Assembly (NCBI GenBank): GCA_029945985.1
Contig: JAQSDP010000420.1
Span: forward strand, 1-19,337
Length of the DNA stretch: 19,337 nt
Source of the DNA: a bacterium
GTDB taxonomy: Bacteria > Acidobacteriota > Blastocatellia > Pyrinomonadales > Pyrinomonadaceae
Direction: 5' to 3'
Shown here: positions 1 through 7,918 of the stretch, piece after piece
Position numbering within the stretch: the stretch's first letter is position 1
How the letters are laid out: every line of letters starts with the position of its first letter
Made by a program: the position numbers and the translations under genes
Notes under the pieces: model-generated
Told to the model about the DNA's origin: nothing
Seen by the model: only the letters and a program-made list of their open reading frames with translations
Database searches by the model: none

Positions 1-38
1 TTGGGTACTCCAAAACCTGCCAGAACGTAACGTAACAC

Positions 39-515
39 TTATTTCTTCTTCTTTAGTATCGTCACCTGCACCGTAAACTCTCCAACGTTTCCTTCCGGGG
101 CGTCATCGTTTACCGTTAACCACAAAGTGCCGCCTCTCGCGGCGACTACTTCTTTTTTCTCGCCATACACCCAACTTTGGGTGGGCTGAGGCTTTTTTGT
201 TCTAGCGGGCACGATCTTCGCGGCCAAGCCGTAACGCATTTTGGTTTCGAGCGGATAATAGCCGACGGGTTGCTCAGAGAATTTCGTGGTTCCTTCGGGA
301 CCATAGGATCCATATGAACCACCAACGTCAACCTGGCCTTTCGCTTCAAGTCGTACAGTGTCTCCGGAAACGACGGAAATACCCGTATTTACCCATTTCA
401 ATCCAGTCTCGCCGCTAACGACGATTTCCTTAGTCGTTTCATCCTGTGCGGAAACATTGGCCGCTGCGACAAACAGTGCCAAGGTCGCGATAAATATGGC
501 GAAGATCGGTTTCAT
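39..515 (-). CDS. Secreted PA-IL/LecA-like beta-sandwich protein
   Basis: A 158-residue protein with a clear signal peptide (hydrophobic residues about 5-22, likely cleavage after NVSA near residue 23), so it is exported to the periplasm or outside. The mature part has the pattern of PA-IL/LecA-type galactose-lectin-like domains: an early WVNTGISVVSGDTVRLEAKG strand pair, a Gly/Tyr-rich centre where the pathogen lectin has its sugar loop, and a late LWLTVNDDAPEGNVGEFTV segment matching the family's VNDD motif. It ends in a short lysine tail. The ATG at 515 is preceded by AAGGAG at a good distance. It diverges from the acyl-CoA dehydrogenase. Sugar binding is inferred from fold only; many such proteins are uncharacterised. 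Confidence 0.75.
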   Translation of the reverse strand: MKPIFAIFIATLALFVAAANVSAQDETTKEIVVSGETGLKWVNTGISVVSGDTVRLEAKGQVDVGGSYGSYGPEGTTKFSEQPVGYYPLETKMRYGLAAKIVPARTKKPQPTQSWVYGEKKEVVAARGGTLWLTVNDDAPEGNVGEFTVQVTILKKKK

Positions 516-632
516 TTGGATTCTCCTTTCTTGATGACCTACCTGTAAGGAATGGCCGTGAACACGGAACAGTTAAGCACACATCAAGACGCTGCGGAGA
601 GAATACTTTGCGGAGTATGTTATTTTGAACGC

Positions 633-1820
633 ATGGATTTCCACAGTTCCCCTCGCAGGCCAGACCTACAGAACCGATTACAACAGTTTTTGGAGGCGGA
701 GGTCTATCCAAATGAATCCAGGTTTTGTGATGAGGTTAATGCGGGAGACCGCTGGGCTCCGTCGGAGCTTATCGAAGAACTAAAGGAAAAGGCGAAAGCC
801 GAGGGTCTGTGGAATCTTTTTCTACCAAGTATTTCCGGTCTATCGAACTTCGAATACGCTCCGTTGGCCGAGATTATGGGTCGGGTCGTTTGGGCGAGCG
901 AGGTTTTCAATTGCTCTGCACCTGATACTGGAAACATGGAGGTTCTGCATCTCTACGGAACCGATGAGCAGAAAGCCGAATGGCTTGTGCCTCTGCTCGA
1001 GGGTCAGATCCGCTCGTGTTTTGCAATGACCGAGCCTGAGGTGGCGTCGAGCGATGCTACGAATATCCGTGCGTCGATCAAGGCCGATTGCGATGACTAC
1101 GTGCTGAACGGCCGGAAATGGTGGTCAACGGGTGCCGGCGATAAACGCTGCAAGCTTGCGATATTTATGGGCAAGACGGATGAAAATGCCGCTAAGCATC
1201 TGCAGCAGTCGATGGTGCTTGTGCCGATGGACGCACCGGGCGTGAAGGTCGAGCGTATGTTGAAGGTCTTCGGATTCGACGAAGCTCCAAACGGCCACGC
1301 GGAGATATCGTTTACGGATGTGCGCGTACCTAAGTCAAATATTCTTCTCGGCGAAGGCCGCGGATTTGAGATCGCTCAAGGCCGGCTCGGGCCGGGTCGT
1401 GTTCATCACTGTATGCGCCTGATCGGTGCCGCCGAACGTTCGCTGGAGCTTATGATCGAGCGGGCGAAGAGCAGGGAAGCGTTCGGTAGAGCGATCTCGA
1501 ATCAAGGTGTAGTACGGCAGTGGATCGCCGCGGCTCGGTGTGAGATAGATCAGGCTCGGCTGCTGGTTCTCAACTGTGCGTGGAAGATGGACACGGCTGG
1601 AAATAAAGCTGCCCGCAAAGAGATCGCGATGATAAAAGCGGTCGTGCCGCAGATGGCTCTGAAGGTGATTGACCGGGCGATACAGGTACACGGCGGTGCC
1701 GGAGTCTCGCAGGATACAGCGCTCGCGAATTTCTGGATCTACGCTCGGTCGCTTCGAATCGCCGACGGACCTGACGAGGTGCATCTCGAATCAGTGGCAA
1801 AAATGGAGATCGCCTCTTAG
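633..1820 (+). CDS. Acyl-CoA dehydrogenase, ACAD10/11-like
   Basis: FAD-dependent enzyme that oxidises an acyl-CoA to the trans-2-enoyl-CoA, the first step of beta-oxidation. The full domain order is visible: a helical N-terminal domain, the FAD-contact segment CFAMTEPEVASSDATN, the beta domain with WWSTGAG and a PNGHAEISFTDVRVP segment, and a C-terminal helical domain with QVHGGAGVSQD and RIADGPDEVH. At the position of the usual catalytic Glu (YEGT in medium-chain enzymes) this has ADGP, an Asp, as in ACAD10/11-type enzymes; the alignment is by eye. I chose ATG 633 (395 residues) because family members begin near MDF-x-S-x-R and residues before it look unrelated; an in-frame ATG at 552 would add 27 residues. 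No clear Shine-Dalgarno supports either start. No operon partner is visible. Confidence 0.9.
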   Translation: MDFHSSPRRPDLQNRLQQFLEAEVYPNESRFCDEVNAGDRWAPSELIEELKEKAKAEGLWNLFLPSISGLSNFEYAPLAEIMGRVVWASEVFNCSAPDTGNMEVLHLYGTDEQKAEWLVPLLEGQIRSCFAMTEPEVASSDATNIRASIKADCDDYVLNGRKWWSTGAGDKRCKLAIFMGKTDENAAKHLQQSMVLVPMDAPGVKVERMLKVFGFDEAPNGHAEISFTDVRVPKSNILLGEGRGFEIAQGRLGPGRVHHCMRLIGAAERSLELMIERAKSREAFGRAISNQGVVRQWIAAARCEIDQARLLVLNCAWKMDTAGNKAARKEIAMIKAVVPQMALKVIDRAIQVHGGAGVSQDTALANFWIYARSLRIADGPDEVHLESVAKMEIAS

Positions 1821-1891
1821 TCTTGTTCGCTCCGTTCACTGAGCATTTTTGCAAATCGCGTAAATACCTCGCTTCACTCTGACCGATATTC

Positions 1892-1943
1892 GTTCAACAA
1901 ATCGTTCAACATTGTAAAAAAGTGTTGACACCACTTGTTCAAC
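1892..1943 (+). promoter_or_regulatory. Three GTTCAAC motifs around the pil promoter
   Basis: GTTCAAC occurs at 1892-1898, 1904-1910 and 1937-1943. The first two are 12 bp apart start to start, and the third lies 33 bp further on, inside the -35/-10 spacer. Same-orientation heptamers at roughly helical spacing, one inside the promoter, fit an activator or repressor site. No regulator is identified. Confidence 0.35.
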
Positions 1944-1953
1944 CGTGTAAATT
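1925..1953 (+). promoter_or_regulatory. Sigma70-type promoter of the pil operon
   Basis: Perfect -35 TTGACA at 1925-1930, a 17-nt spacer, and -10 TAAATT at 1948-1953 (5 of 6 consensus positions). Transcription would start near 1960, giving a leader of about 280 nt before pilM. The stretch just upstream (1911-1924) is A-rich, like an UP element. Confidence 0.6.
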
Positions 1954-2101
1954 CAAATCCTGACGACGCTCCTCGCGATCGTTTCCCTTCGCCACCCGAT
2001 GCGAAAAGTTTTCAAATCAAATAAGGAAAAGACGTCTTAGGACACCTGATCCTTGCTCCGGAACGAACGGGTTATTGGCACCGCTTTCAGTTGGCCTGTC
2101 C

Positions 2102-2118
2102 TTGAAAGAACCTTTCAA
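2102..2118 (+). other. Perfect hairpin in the pil leader
   Basis: TTGAAAG (2102-2108), a 3-nt AAC loop, then CTTTCAA (2112-2118): a perfect 7-bp stem 122 nt upstream of pilM. No T-run follows, so it is not an intrinsic terminator. It could be part of a folded leader together with the GGACA/TGTCC stem that ends just before it. Confidence 0.45.
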
Positions 2119-2240
2119 ACCTCGCAGCTTACCGGTGTGGCAAAAACAAAATAGAACCTCAAAGACCAATACCCGAATCGTCCAAATCCAGAAAACAAAG
2201 AGCAAGTTAGTTTGGCCCTGTATAGGAGTGAGAAAAAATA

Positions 2241-3296
2241 ATGCTGTTCGGTAAAAAGAAAAGCGTTGCCGGTTTAGATATCGGTTCGAGTTCGGTAAAG
2301 ATGGTCGAGCTTGACGGCAAGGTCGGCAATCTCAGCCTCGTTAGCCTCGGCTTCGAGAACCTTCCCGATAACACGATCATCGACGGCCAGATCATGGAGC
2401 TGAACACGGTCTCCGATTGCATCCGCAATGTCTGCACGAACAATAACGTTTCGGCTGACAGCGTTGTGACCGGGGTCAGCGGCCATTCCGTGATCATCAA
2501 GAACATCGTGCTTCCGCCGATGAGCCAGGAAGAACTCGAAGAATCGATCGACTGGCATGCCGAAGAGCACATTCCTTACGATCTCGCCGACGTCAGCCTT
2601 GATTATCAGATCACCGGCCATACGGGCGACTCGACGCAGGTTCTGATCGCCGCGTGCAAACGCGAGCGTATCGACAACATCAAGCAAGCAGTGCAGCTCG
2701 CCGGCAAACAGCCGGTGGTCATCGACGTTGATTCGTTCGCACTGCAGAACTGCTACGAAGTTAACTACCAGCCGGATGCTTCGCAGGTCGTCACGCTTCT
2801 GAACATCGGAGCTTCGACGATGAACGTGAATATCGTGAAAGGCACCACGTCGCTGTTCAGCCGTGACATCACGGTCGGCGGCAGCCAGTTCACCGACGTC
2901 CTCCAGCGAAGCCTGGGACTCAGCTTCCAGCAGGCTGAGGCCGTCAAACGCGGTGTGAACCACGCGGTCGAGGGCCTGGAAGAGAAAGCGATCGAACCGC
3001 TGATGAACAATGTCACCGAGATCGTCGCAATGGAGATCCAGAAAACATTCGACTTCTACCGTGCGACTACCGAAGACAATCAGACCGTGGTTCAGAAGAT
3101 CCTTATCTCAGGCGGCGGATCGAAGCTGAACGGTTTGGCACACGACCTTTCGGCCCGCCTCGAACTGCCGGTCGAAGTTCTCGACCCGTTCCGCAGCATC
3201 AAGGTAGACACACGTAAATTCGACCCGGATTATCTCAGCGAGATCATGCCCGAAATGGCGGTAGCCGTTGGATTGGCAATGAGGGGAGTGAACTAA
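2241..3296 (+). CDS. pilM: Type IV pilus assembly protein PilM
   Basis: Cytoplasmic actin/FtsA-like protein that binds ATP and the N-terminal tail of PilN, linking the cytoplasmic motor side of the type IV pilus to the PilN/PilO inner-membrane complex. The 351 residues are a normal family length. Visible motifs are the first phosphate loop GLDIGSSSVKMVEL (about 11-24), the typical LPPMSQEELEESIDWHAEEH segment (about 92-111), and the adenosine motif LISGGGSKLNGL (about 288-299). AGGAG lies 12 nt before the ATG, a little far. It is the first gene of the operon; its stop is 4 nt from pilN. Confidence 0.95.
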   Translation: MLFGKKKSVAGLDIGSSSVKMVELDGKVGNLSLVSLGFENLPDNTIIDGQIMELNTVSDCIRNVCTNNNVSADSVVTGVSGHSVIIKNIVLPPMSQEELEESIDWHAEEHIPYDLADVSLDYQITGHTGDSTQVLIAACKRERIDNIKQAVQLAGKQPVVIDVDSFALQNCYEVNYQPDASQVVTLLNIGASTMNVNIVKGTTSLFSRDITVGGSQFTDVLQRSLGLSFQQAEAVKRGVNHAVEGLEEKAIEPLMNNVTEIVAMEIQKTFDFYRATTEDNQTVVQKILISGGGSKLNGLAHDLSARLELPVEVLDPFRSIKVDTRKFDPDYLSEIMPEMAVAVGLAMRGVN

Positions 3297-3300
3297 GAAA

Positions 3301-4014
3301 ATGTTAAAGATCAACCTACTTCATTCAGTCACAGAGCGCCAGGGCGGGACAGTCATGTCCGTCGACCGAAAGGTCTCGAGCCCAGGCATGCGCCTCCTCA
3401 TGATGTCTCTCGCCGCCGCGTTCCTGCTATTTGCAGTTATCGGGTGGGATGTTATCAGCACTCAGATGGCTAAAGCGGAAGCCCAACGCCAACTGGAAGA
3501 GCAGAAGCAGATCGCCGCCGAGCTTGAATCGGTGATGAAAGAGCAGAAAGAGCTTGAGACCAAGATCGCCGCGATCGATGCACGCATCAATGCGATAAAG
3601 AAGCTCCGAGAAGAGCAGAAAGGCCCGAGTGCGGTTCTCGAAGCACTTCGCGAGCGGATCTCGATGGTACCGGGACTATATCTGAAGAGCGTAGAACAGA
3701 AAGGCTCGGAGATCACGATCCTCGGAAATTCGCCTGACGAAGCCGCAGTGACGCAGTTTGGCCGCAGCCTCGAATTCTCCAACGGCCTGTTCTCGAACCT
3801 AAGTATCGAGACGAAAAGGGAAGAGGTCACGCCGCAGAACGCAGCCGCACCGAAACCCGGTGCAGAGCCTGCAAAGGTCAATGTCGTGAATTTCACCATC
3901 AAGGCCGGATACAACTCAGCCAAGGGAACATCCCCGACAGCAACTGCAGCCAACGGCCAACCAGCCGCACCCGCCCCGGGTCAGCCTGCACCGGTTCAGG
4001 TAGCGAAGAACTAG
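3301..4014 (+). CDS. pilN: Type IV pilus assembly protein PilN
   Basis: Inner-membrane protein that pairs with PilO and anchors PilM. The N-terminus MLKINLLHS corresponds to the INLLP motif that PilM binds (His replaces Pro). A single transmembrane helix lies at about residues 31-48, followed by a charged coiled coil (about 52-105) and a ferredoxin-like periplasmic domain (LYLKSVEQKGSEITILGNS). The last ~60 residues are a Pro/Ala-rich low-complexity tail containing PAAPAPGQP, a nonapeptide that recurs in the PilO tail. The stretch between the PilM-binding tail and the membrane helix is somewhat long. It starts 4 nt after the pilM stop, with GGGGAG upstream. Confidence 0.92.
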   Translation: MLKINLLHSVTERQGGTVMSVDRKVSSPGMRLLMMSLAAAFLLFAVIGWDVISTQMAKAEAQRQLEEQKQIAAELESVMKEQKELETKIAAIDARINAIKKLREEQKGPSAVLEALRERISMVPGLYLKSVEQKGSEITILGNSPDEAAVTQFGRSLEFSNGLFSNLSIETKREEVTPQNAAAPKPGAEPAKVNVVNFTIKAGYNSAKGTSPTATAANGQPAAPAPGQPAPVQVAKN

Positions 4015-4079
4015 CCGGAACCTCATTCCGAATCTTGAGTCAACAGTCTCGCTAATTTCGAAAACAGAAGGATAAGAAC

Positions 4080-4736
4080 ATGTTAGACAAACTGAAAAAC
4101 CTGAAATGGCACTTCCAGCTGCTGATACTGCTCGTAGTTGCCGGCCTGCTATATGGTACGGTCTACTACTTCGTCACCGGCCCGACCCGCGAAGAGGTCG
4201 CCCAATTGAACGAGCAGGTCGCGCAGCTTCAGGCCAAGAATGAAGCCGCCAGAATTGCCACTCAAAGGATCAACGAGTTTCGTGCGACTTATGCGAGCAA
4301 GGCAGCCGAATACGAAGAATTGAAGGTCCTTCTGCCGGAACAGCGTGAGATCACTAACGTCCTCCAGGGACTGCAGGACAATGCGAAGGATGCACGGCTT
4401 ACCGTGATGCGGTTCTCGCCGCGGGATGACGCCAATCAGAGCGGGATCCAGTCGAAGCCGGTCGAGGTCGAGGTCCACGCAAACTTCAGCAATCTCCGTG
4501 CGTTCTATGAAAAGATGGCGCAACTTCCGCGTATCGTTTCGATCAGCGACTTCAAGATCAACCAGCTAGAGAAACAGAAAGCTGATAAGACGATCCATGC
4601 TCAGTTTTTGCTTACGGCCTACTACGCGGATCCTGAAGCATTGAACAAGCCGGCCGCCCCGGCTCCCGGACAGCCCGGAGCAGCTCCCGCGACACCAGGC
4701 CAGCCCGCCGCACCTGCAGCACCCGCTACTAAATAG
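4080..4736 (+). CDS. pilO: Type IV pilus assembly protein PilO
   Basis: Inner-membrane partner of PilN in the alignment complex. It has a short cytoplasmic start, one transmembrane helix (about 12-31), a coiled coil (about 38-80), then a periplasmic ferredoxin-like domain with VEVEVHANFSNLRAFYEKMA and RIVSISDFKI, which are typical PilO segments. The C-terminus (about 187-218) is a Pro/Ala-rich tail that repeats PGQP and contains PAAPAPGQP, as does PilN. AAGGA stands 7-8 nt before the ATG. A 65-nt gap separates it from pilN and 37 nt from pilP. Confidence 0.92.
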   Translation: MLDKLKNLKWHFQLLILLVVAGLLYGTVYYFVTGPTREEVAQLNEQVAQLQAKNEAARIATQRINEFRATYASKAAEYEELKVLLPEQREITNVLQGLQDNAKDARLTVMRFSPRDDANQSGIQSKPVEVEVHANFSNLRAFYEKMAQLPRIVSISDFKINQLEKQKADKTIHAQFLLTAYYADPEALNKPAAPAPGQPGAAPATPGQPAAPAAPATK

Positions 4737-4773
4737 CACACTTCGGAACCCACCCAGCCAAGAGAGAATAGCC

Positions 4774-5529
4774 ATGATCAAGACATCAACACAGAAATCC
4801 TTTCTCCGCCTCGCCATGCTGGCGTTCAGCCTCCTTATCGTTGGCGGAGCGGTGAACGAAGCCAGCGCACAACGCGATCCGTTTGAAAAGCCGGCATGGG
4901 CCCGTACACGTGATCCGCTCGTCGCCGGACCCGGAACCGGAGGCAAGGTGGGATCGGCTCCTGAATCATTTGGAGTTCCCGCCGTCGAGCAGCGTATCGA
5001 TTACTACAAGCGGCTTCGTCAAGACGCGGTTGCGAACGGGCTTCCCGTCCCGAAGGTAACGTCAGTACTGACGGTCGACGAACTCTCGGTAACCGGTATC
5101 TTCAAGACACCGCGCGGCTATGCGGCGATCGTCGAAGCTACTCCGATCAAGCTTTCTTACACGATCTATCCCGGCGATAAGTTCTTTAATGGCCAACTGG
5201 TTGCCGTGGAGGAGAATCGCCTCGTATTCCGGAAAGTAACGAAGATCTCACGCGAGAAGTTTGTTTCTTCGGTCGAAAACAAGCCGCTTCGCAAATATAC
5301 CGATCAGGAAATGATCCAGGGAACGGCTCCCGCCGGTGCTACCGAAGCAAAGTCTGATGCACCCGTCAACGCGCCAGCGTTCGTTCAGGACGGCAAGGCA
5401 GTCGCAGTTACCCCCGCGCCGATCGTATCTCCTCTGACCGAGATGGAAAGATCGACGCCGACAGTAGCAGCCGTAAAGACGCCTTCGAAGACGAAGAAGC
5501 CCGTACGAGTTGCATCCAAGAAGAACTAG
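4774..5529 (+). CDS. pilP: PilP-like pilus assembly protein
   Basis: Periplasmic protein expected to link PilN/PilO to the PilQ secretin. It has a cleavable-looking signal peptide (residues 1-32, ending ASA before Gln33) instead of the lipobox of classical PilP lipoproteins. RDPFEKP right after it matches the RDPF motif of PilP. The central part (about 90-160: LTVDELSVTGIFKTPRGYAAIVEA, then IYPGDKFFNGQLVAVEENRLVF) is the small beta-domain typical of PilP/GspC homology regions. The last ~70 residues are low-complexity with a Lys-rich end. Assignment rests on these motifs plus its slot between pilO and pilQ. Confidence 0.82.
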   Translation: MIKTSTQKSFLRLAMLAFSLLIVGGAVNEASAQRDPFEKPAWARTRDPLVAGPGTGGKVGSAPESFGVPAVEQRIDYYKRLRQDAVANGLPVPKVTSVLTVDELSVTGIFKTPRGYAAIVEATPIKLSYTIYPGDKFFNGQLVAVEENRLVFRKVTKISREKFVSSVENKPLRKYTDQEMIQGTAPAGATEAKSDAPVNAPAFVQDGKAVAVTPAPIVSPLTEMERSTPTVAAVKTPSKTKKPVRVASKKN

Positions 5530-5547
5530 ATCTTAGTAATACCCCGC

Positions 5548-5571
5548 GGCCTGAACATCAATAGTCAGGCC
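5548..5571 (+). other. Hairpin in the pilP-pilQ gap
   Basis: GGCCTGA (5548-5554), a 10-nt loop, then TCAGGCC (5565-5571): a perfect 7-bp stem in the 122-nt pilP-pilQ gap. There is no T-run, so it is probably not a terminator. It could be an RNA processing or stability element that adjusts secretin output relative to the upstream genes. Confidence 0.4.
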
Positions 5572-5651
5572 CAGTCTCGCAAAGCTTTCTAATGACCGCC
5601 CGCAAATCCGCACAAATCAGACTTGCTGGTGAAATCTGTAACGGAGGAAAC

Positions 5652-7286
5652 ATGAATTTTCAAATCACCCTGAGCGATGTTGTTCGCAAAACCATCTTCG
5701 CTCTCTTGATAGTAGCCTCGCTCAGCGTCGTTGTCTTTGGACAGCGTACGGACCAGGGACGCCGATATGGTGACCCGGGTTTCGTTGGCGAGCCGATCAA
5801 TCTCAATGTAGTTAACGCCGACGTCCGCGACATTCTCAATTACGTGACCGAGCAGTATGGCGTGAACTTCGTCATCGACAAGTCTGTTAAGCAGGTTCCA
5901 GTAACCGTTAATGTAAGTGAAGTGCCTTGGAACACAGCTCTTGATTCGATACTTCGGGCACAGGAACTCGGAATCCAGGTGAACGGCCCGATCCTTCGCG
6001 TTGCAGACCAGAAGGCCCTTGCAGTCGAAGGCGACATCGTCCGCCAGGCAAACGATACGAAGCTTGATGCCTCACCTCTCTACACAGAGTTCATCCGTCT
6101 GAACTATGCGAGAGCTGCCGGCGGCCTGACCCGTGGTTCTGCGACCTCGGGGACACCTTCCGGATCCGGTGGCGGAGCAAGCGCAGGTACCGCAGTTGGT
6201 GGTTCCGGTCTCTTGCCCATCATTGCAAAGCGCCTATCACGTCGCGGTTCGATCGAGACGGACGGACGAAGCAACTCGATCATCATCACAGACGTTCGCG
6301 AGAACATCGACGCGATCCGTCAATTGGTTGCGATTCTCGATCAGCCAGAGCCGCAGGTTGAGATCGAAGCACGTATCGTCGTCGCGAGTCGAAACTTCAG
6401 CCGCGACATCGGCGTGCAGCTTTCGGGCCTGGTTCTTGGAGCTCGCGGAAGCGGCGCTCAAGGCGGAACTCTCGGAAACAATTCTACGGGTCTCACCCCT
6501 GGCCCGGGACTTCCCAGTCAAGGTCCTAACGGCAGCCTTCTTTCGAGTATTCCGAACACCGTCATAGGCCTAACCACGGGTATCTTCGGAACCGCTCAGA
6601 TCAATATGCTTATCTCAGCAGGTGAGCAAAAAGGTCAGGCCAAGCTCATCGCTACGCCTCGAGTCACGGCGCTGAATAACCGCAAGGCAAAGATCGAAAG
6701 CAAGACTCAGATCCCGATCCAGACGATTCAGCCGAGTTCGGGCGGCGGTGACCCGATCGTGACGACAACTTATATTGACGTTCCGCTAAAGCTCGAGATC
6801 ACTCCTCAGATCACAGATGTCGGAACCGTGGTTCTTGATGTGGTCGCAGAGAACTCGTCGGCCGGTCTCGCGGTTGGCGGAGCTCCGCCACCGATCAGCA
6901 GTCAGGTGATGGAATCTCAGGTGACTGTTCCGGATGGTGGTACGACTGTAGTCGGCGGAGTACTCTACGACGACGAACGTGAAAGCCAGGACCGTACGCC
7001 GGGCCTGTCGAAGATCCCGATCCTCGGAAATCTCTTCAAGCGAAAGGGCATTTCGCGTAACACGAACGAGATCCTGTTTTTCATCACGCCGAGGATCTAT
7101 CGTCCTGACTATGCGCCTACAACAGGTTCGTCTGGTGTGAAGTCTTCGGCAACGATCTTGCAGCCGGTACCGCTTGGTAACCCCGCGTCCAACTCGGGTG
7201 CCGGCGAGCCGGTCTCAAATCCGAATGCTAATCCTGTTCTGCTTCCTCAGGTTCAGCAGCCGGTAGCAAGTCCGCAGAAGCCGTAG
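5652..7286 (+). CDS. pilQ: Type IV pilus secretin PilQ
   Basis: Outer-membrane secretin that forms the pilus exit pore. The start is ATG 5652 (544 residues), preceded by GGAGG 5 nt away; an in-frame ATG at 5592 lacks such a site and would bury the signal peptide (hydrophobic 14-30, cut before QRTDQ). Next come an STN domain (about 48-118, INLNVVNADVRDILNYV), an N1/NolW-type domain interrupted by a Gly/Ser-rich insert (about 157-186), and the secretin barrel (about 235-480) with the hallmark VPDGGTTVVGGV and TPGLSKIPILGNLF near residues 425-461. About 60 low-complexity residues follow. No AMIN domains are present, so it is short for a PilQ. Confidence 0.95.
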   Translation: MNFQITLSDVVRKTIFALLIVASLSVVVFGQRTDQGRRYGDPGFVGEPINLNVVNADVRDILNYVTEQYGVNFVIDKSVKQVPVTVNVSEVPWNTALDSILRAQELGIQVNGPILRVADQKALAVEGDIVRQANDTKLDASPLYTEFIRLNYARAAGGLTRGSATSGTPSGSGGGASAGTAVGGSGLLPIIAKRLSRRGSIETDGRSNSIIITDVRENIDAIRQLVAILDQPEPQVEIEARIVVASRNFSRDIGVQLSGLVLGARGSGAQGGTLGNNSTGLTPGPGLPSQGPNGSLLSSIPNTVIGLTTGIFGTAQINMLISAGEQKGQAKLIATPRVTALNNRKAKIESKTQIPIQTIQPSSGGGDPIVTTTYIDVPLKLEITPQITDVGTVVLDVVAENSSAGLAVGGAPPPISSQVMESQVTVPDGGTTVVGGVLYDDERESQDRTPGLSKIPILGNLFKRKGISRNTNEILFFITPRIYRPDYAPTTGSSGVKSSATILQPVPLGNPASNSGAGEPVSNPNANPVLLPQVQQPVASPQKP

Positions 7287-7332
7287 AAAGGCGGCATTCC
7301 GCCGCCACCTCAATTCATTGTTTCCTTCAATG

Positions 7333-7369
7333 ACTCGCCAGTTGCCGCTCAGGCTTCTGGCGAGTTTTA
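7333..7369 (+). terminator. Intrinsic terminator of the pil operon
   Basis: ACTCGCCAG (7333-7341) pairs perfectly with CTGGCGAGT (7357-7365) around a 15-nt loop and is followed by TTTATT. A smaller GGCGG/CCGCC hairpin without a T-run sits just after the pilQ stop (7290-7303). It lies between the converging pil operon and the VCBS remnant. Confidence 0.8.
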
Positions 7370-7372
7370 TTC

Positions 7373-7918
7373 CTAATATGCACTTGCGACGGGGACATCC
7401 CCGGCGATCCCCCAGTTGATGATGGAAACACTTGAGTCAGCGCTTTTCCATAAGTACCATTCACCGCTTGAAGGACGAAATACAGCGACGTCAAACTTCC
7501 CGTCGCCGTCGTAGTCTCCCGGGGCGGGCACGTCTTCCCGTATGCCGAAGCTCCGCGCCGCGATGCCCGCCGAAGACTGCCTGAGCCACCAATCGCCGCT
7601 CGACGGACGGTAAACGGCGATGTCCGCGCGACCGTCTCCGTCGTAGTCCCCCTGAACTGGAACATCGGTGGGCAAACCAAACCCGACGACCATCACGCCA
7701 TCCGAGCTTTGGAGCACGTACCATAGTCCCTCAGACGGGCGATACACTGCATAGTCCGTTTTTGCGTCACCGTCGAAGTCGGCCTGTGTAACTATGTCAG
7801 TCGAGAGTCCCCATTGAACCGCCGTGTATCCGCCCGAGCTGAAGAGCACCCACCAAACCCCCTTCGCGGGAAACAGACAACGGCTACCTCTGGGGAAACC
7901 GTAAGTAATCCGAATAAT
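7373..7918 (-). pseudogene. VCBS/FG-GAP repeat remnant without a start
   Basis: This reading frame holds three full and two partial repeats of the pattern D-[YF]-DGDGK-x-D-x-AV-[YF]-RP-S-G-x-WY, the beta-propeller-like repeats that end many secreted proteins of this group. It closes with GIAGDVPVASAY, comparable to the end of the M36 protease next door. Reading upstream, the frame stays open to a stop at 7919-7921 but has no good start: the first usable codon is GTG 7849, inside a repeat (WWVLFSS), with no signal peptide. Repeat homology fades around 7875. I read it as the 3' end of a lost secreted protein or a partial duplication of the protease tail; a short cytoplasmic protein is less likely. 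Confidence 0.65.

Larger units (their letters stand above)
1821..2240 (+). other. Intergenic region and long leader of the pil operon
   Basis: No convincing gene. It starts with a weak terminator-like GCTC/GAGC hairpin followed by ATTTTT (about 1829-1851) after the acyl-CoA dehydrogenase. Then come three GTTCAAC motifs, a sigma70-type promoter and roughly 280 nt of transcribed leader before pilM. The leader has a perfect 7-bp hairpin (2102-2118) and a possible closing stem GGACA/TGTCC (2040-2044 with 2097-2101). The minus-strand ORF across part of it has no coding character. Confidence 0.6.

Noticed and set aside
552..632. Upstream start of the acyl-CoA dehydrogenase
   Set aside because: The 27 extra residues do not look like the family, and AAGGA directly touches the ATG, too close for a ribosome site.
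2040..2150. A cyclic di-GMP (GEMM) riboswitch before pilM
   Set aside because: The conserved GEMM core segments are not present; only generic stems are visible.
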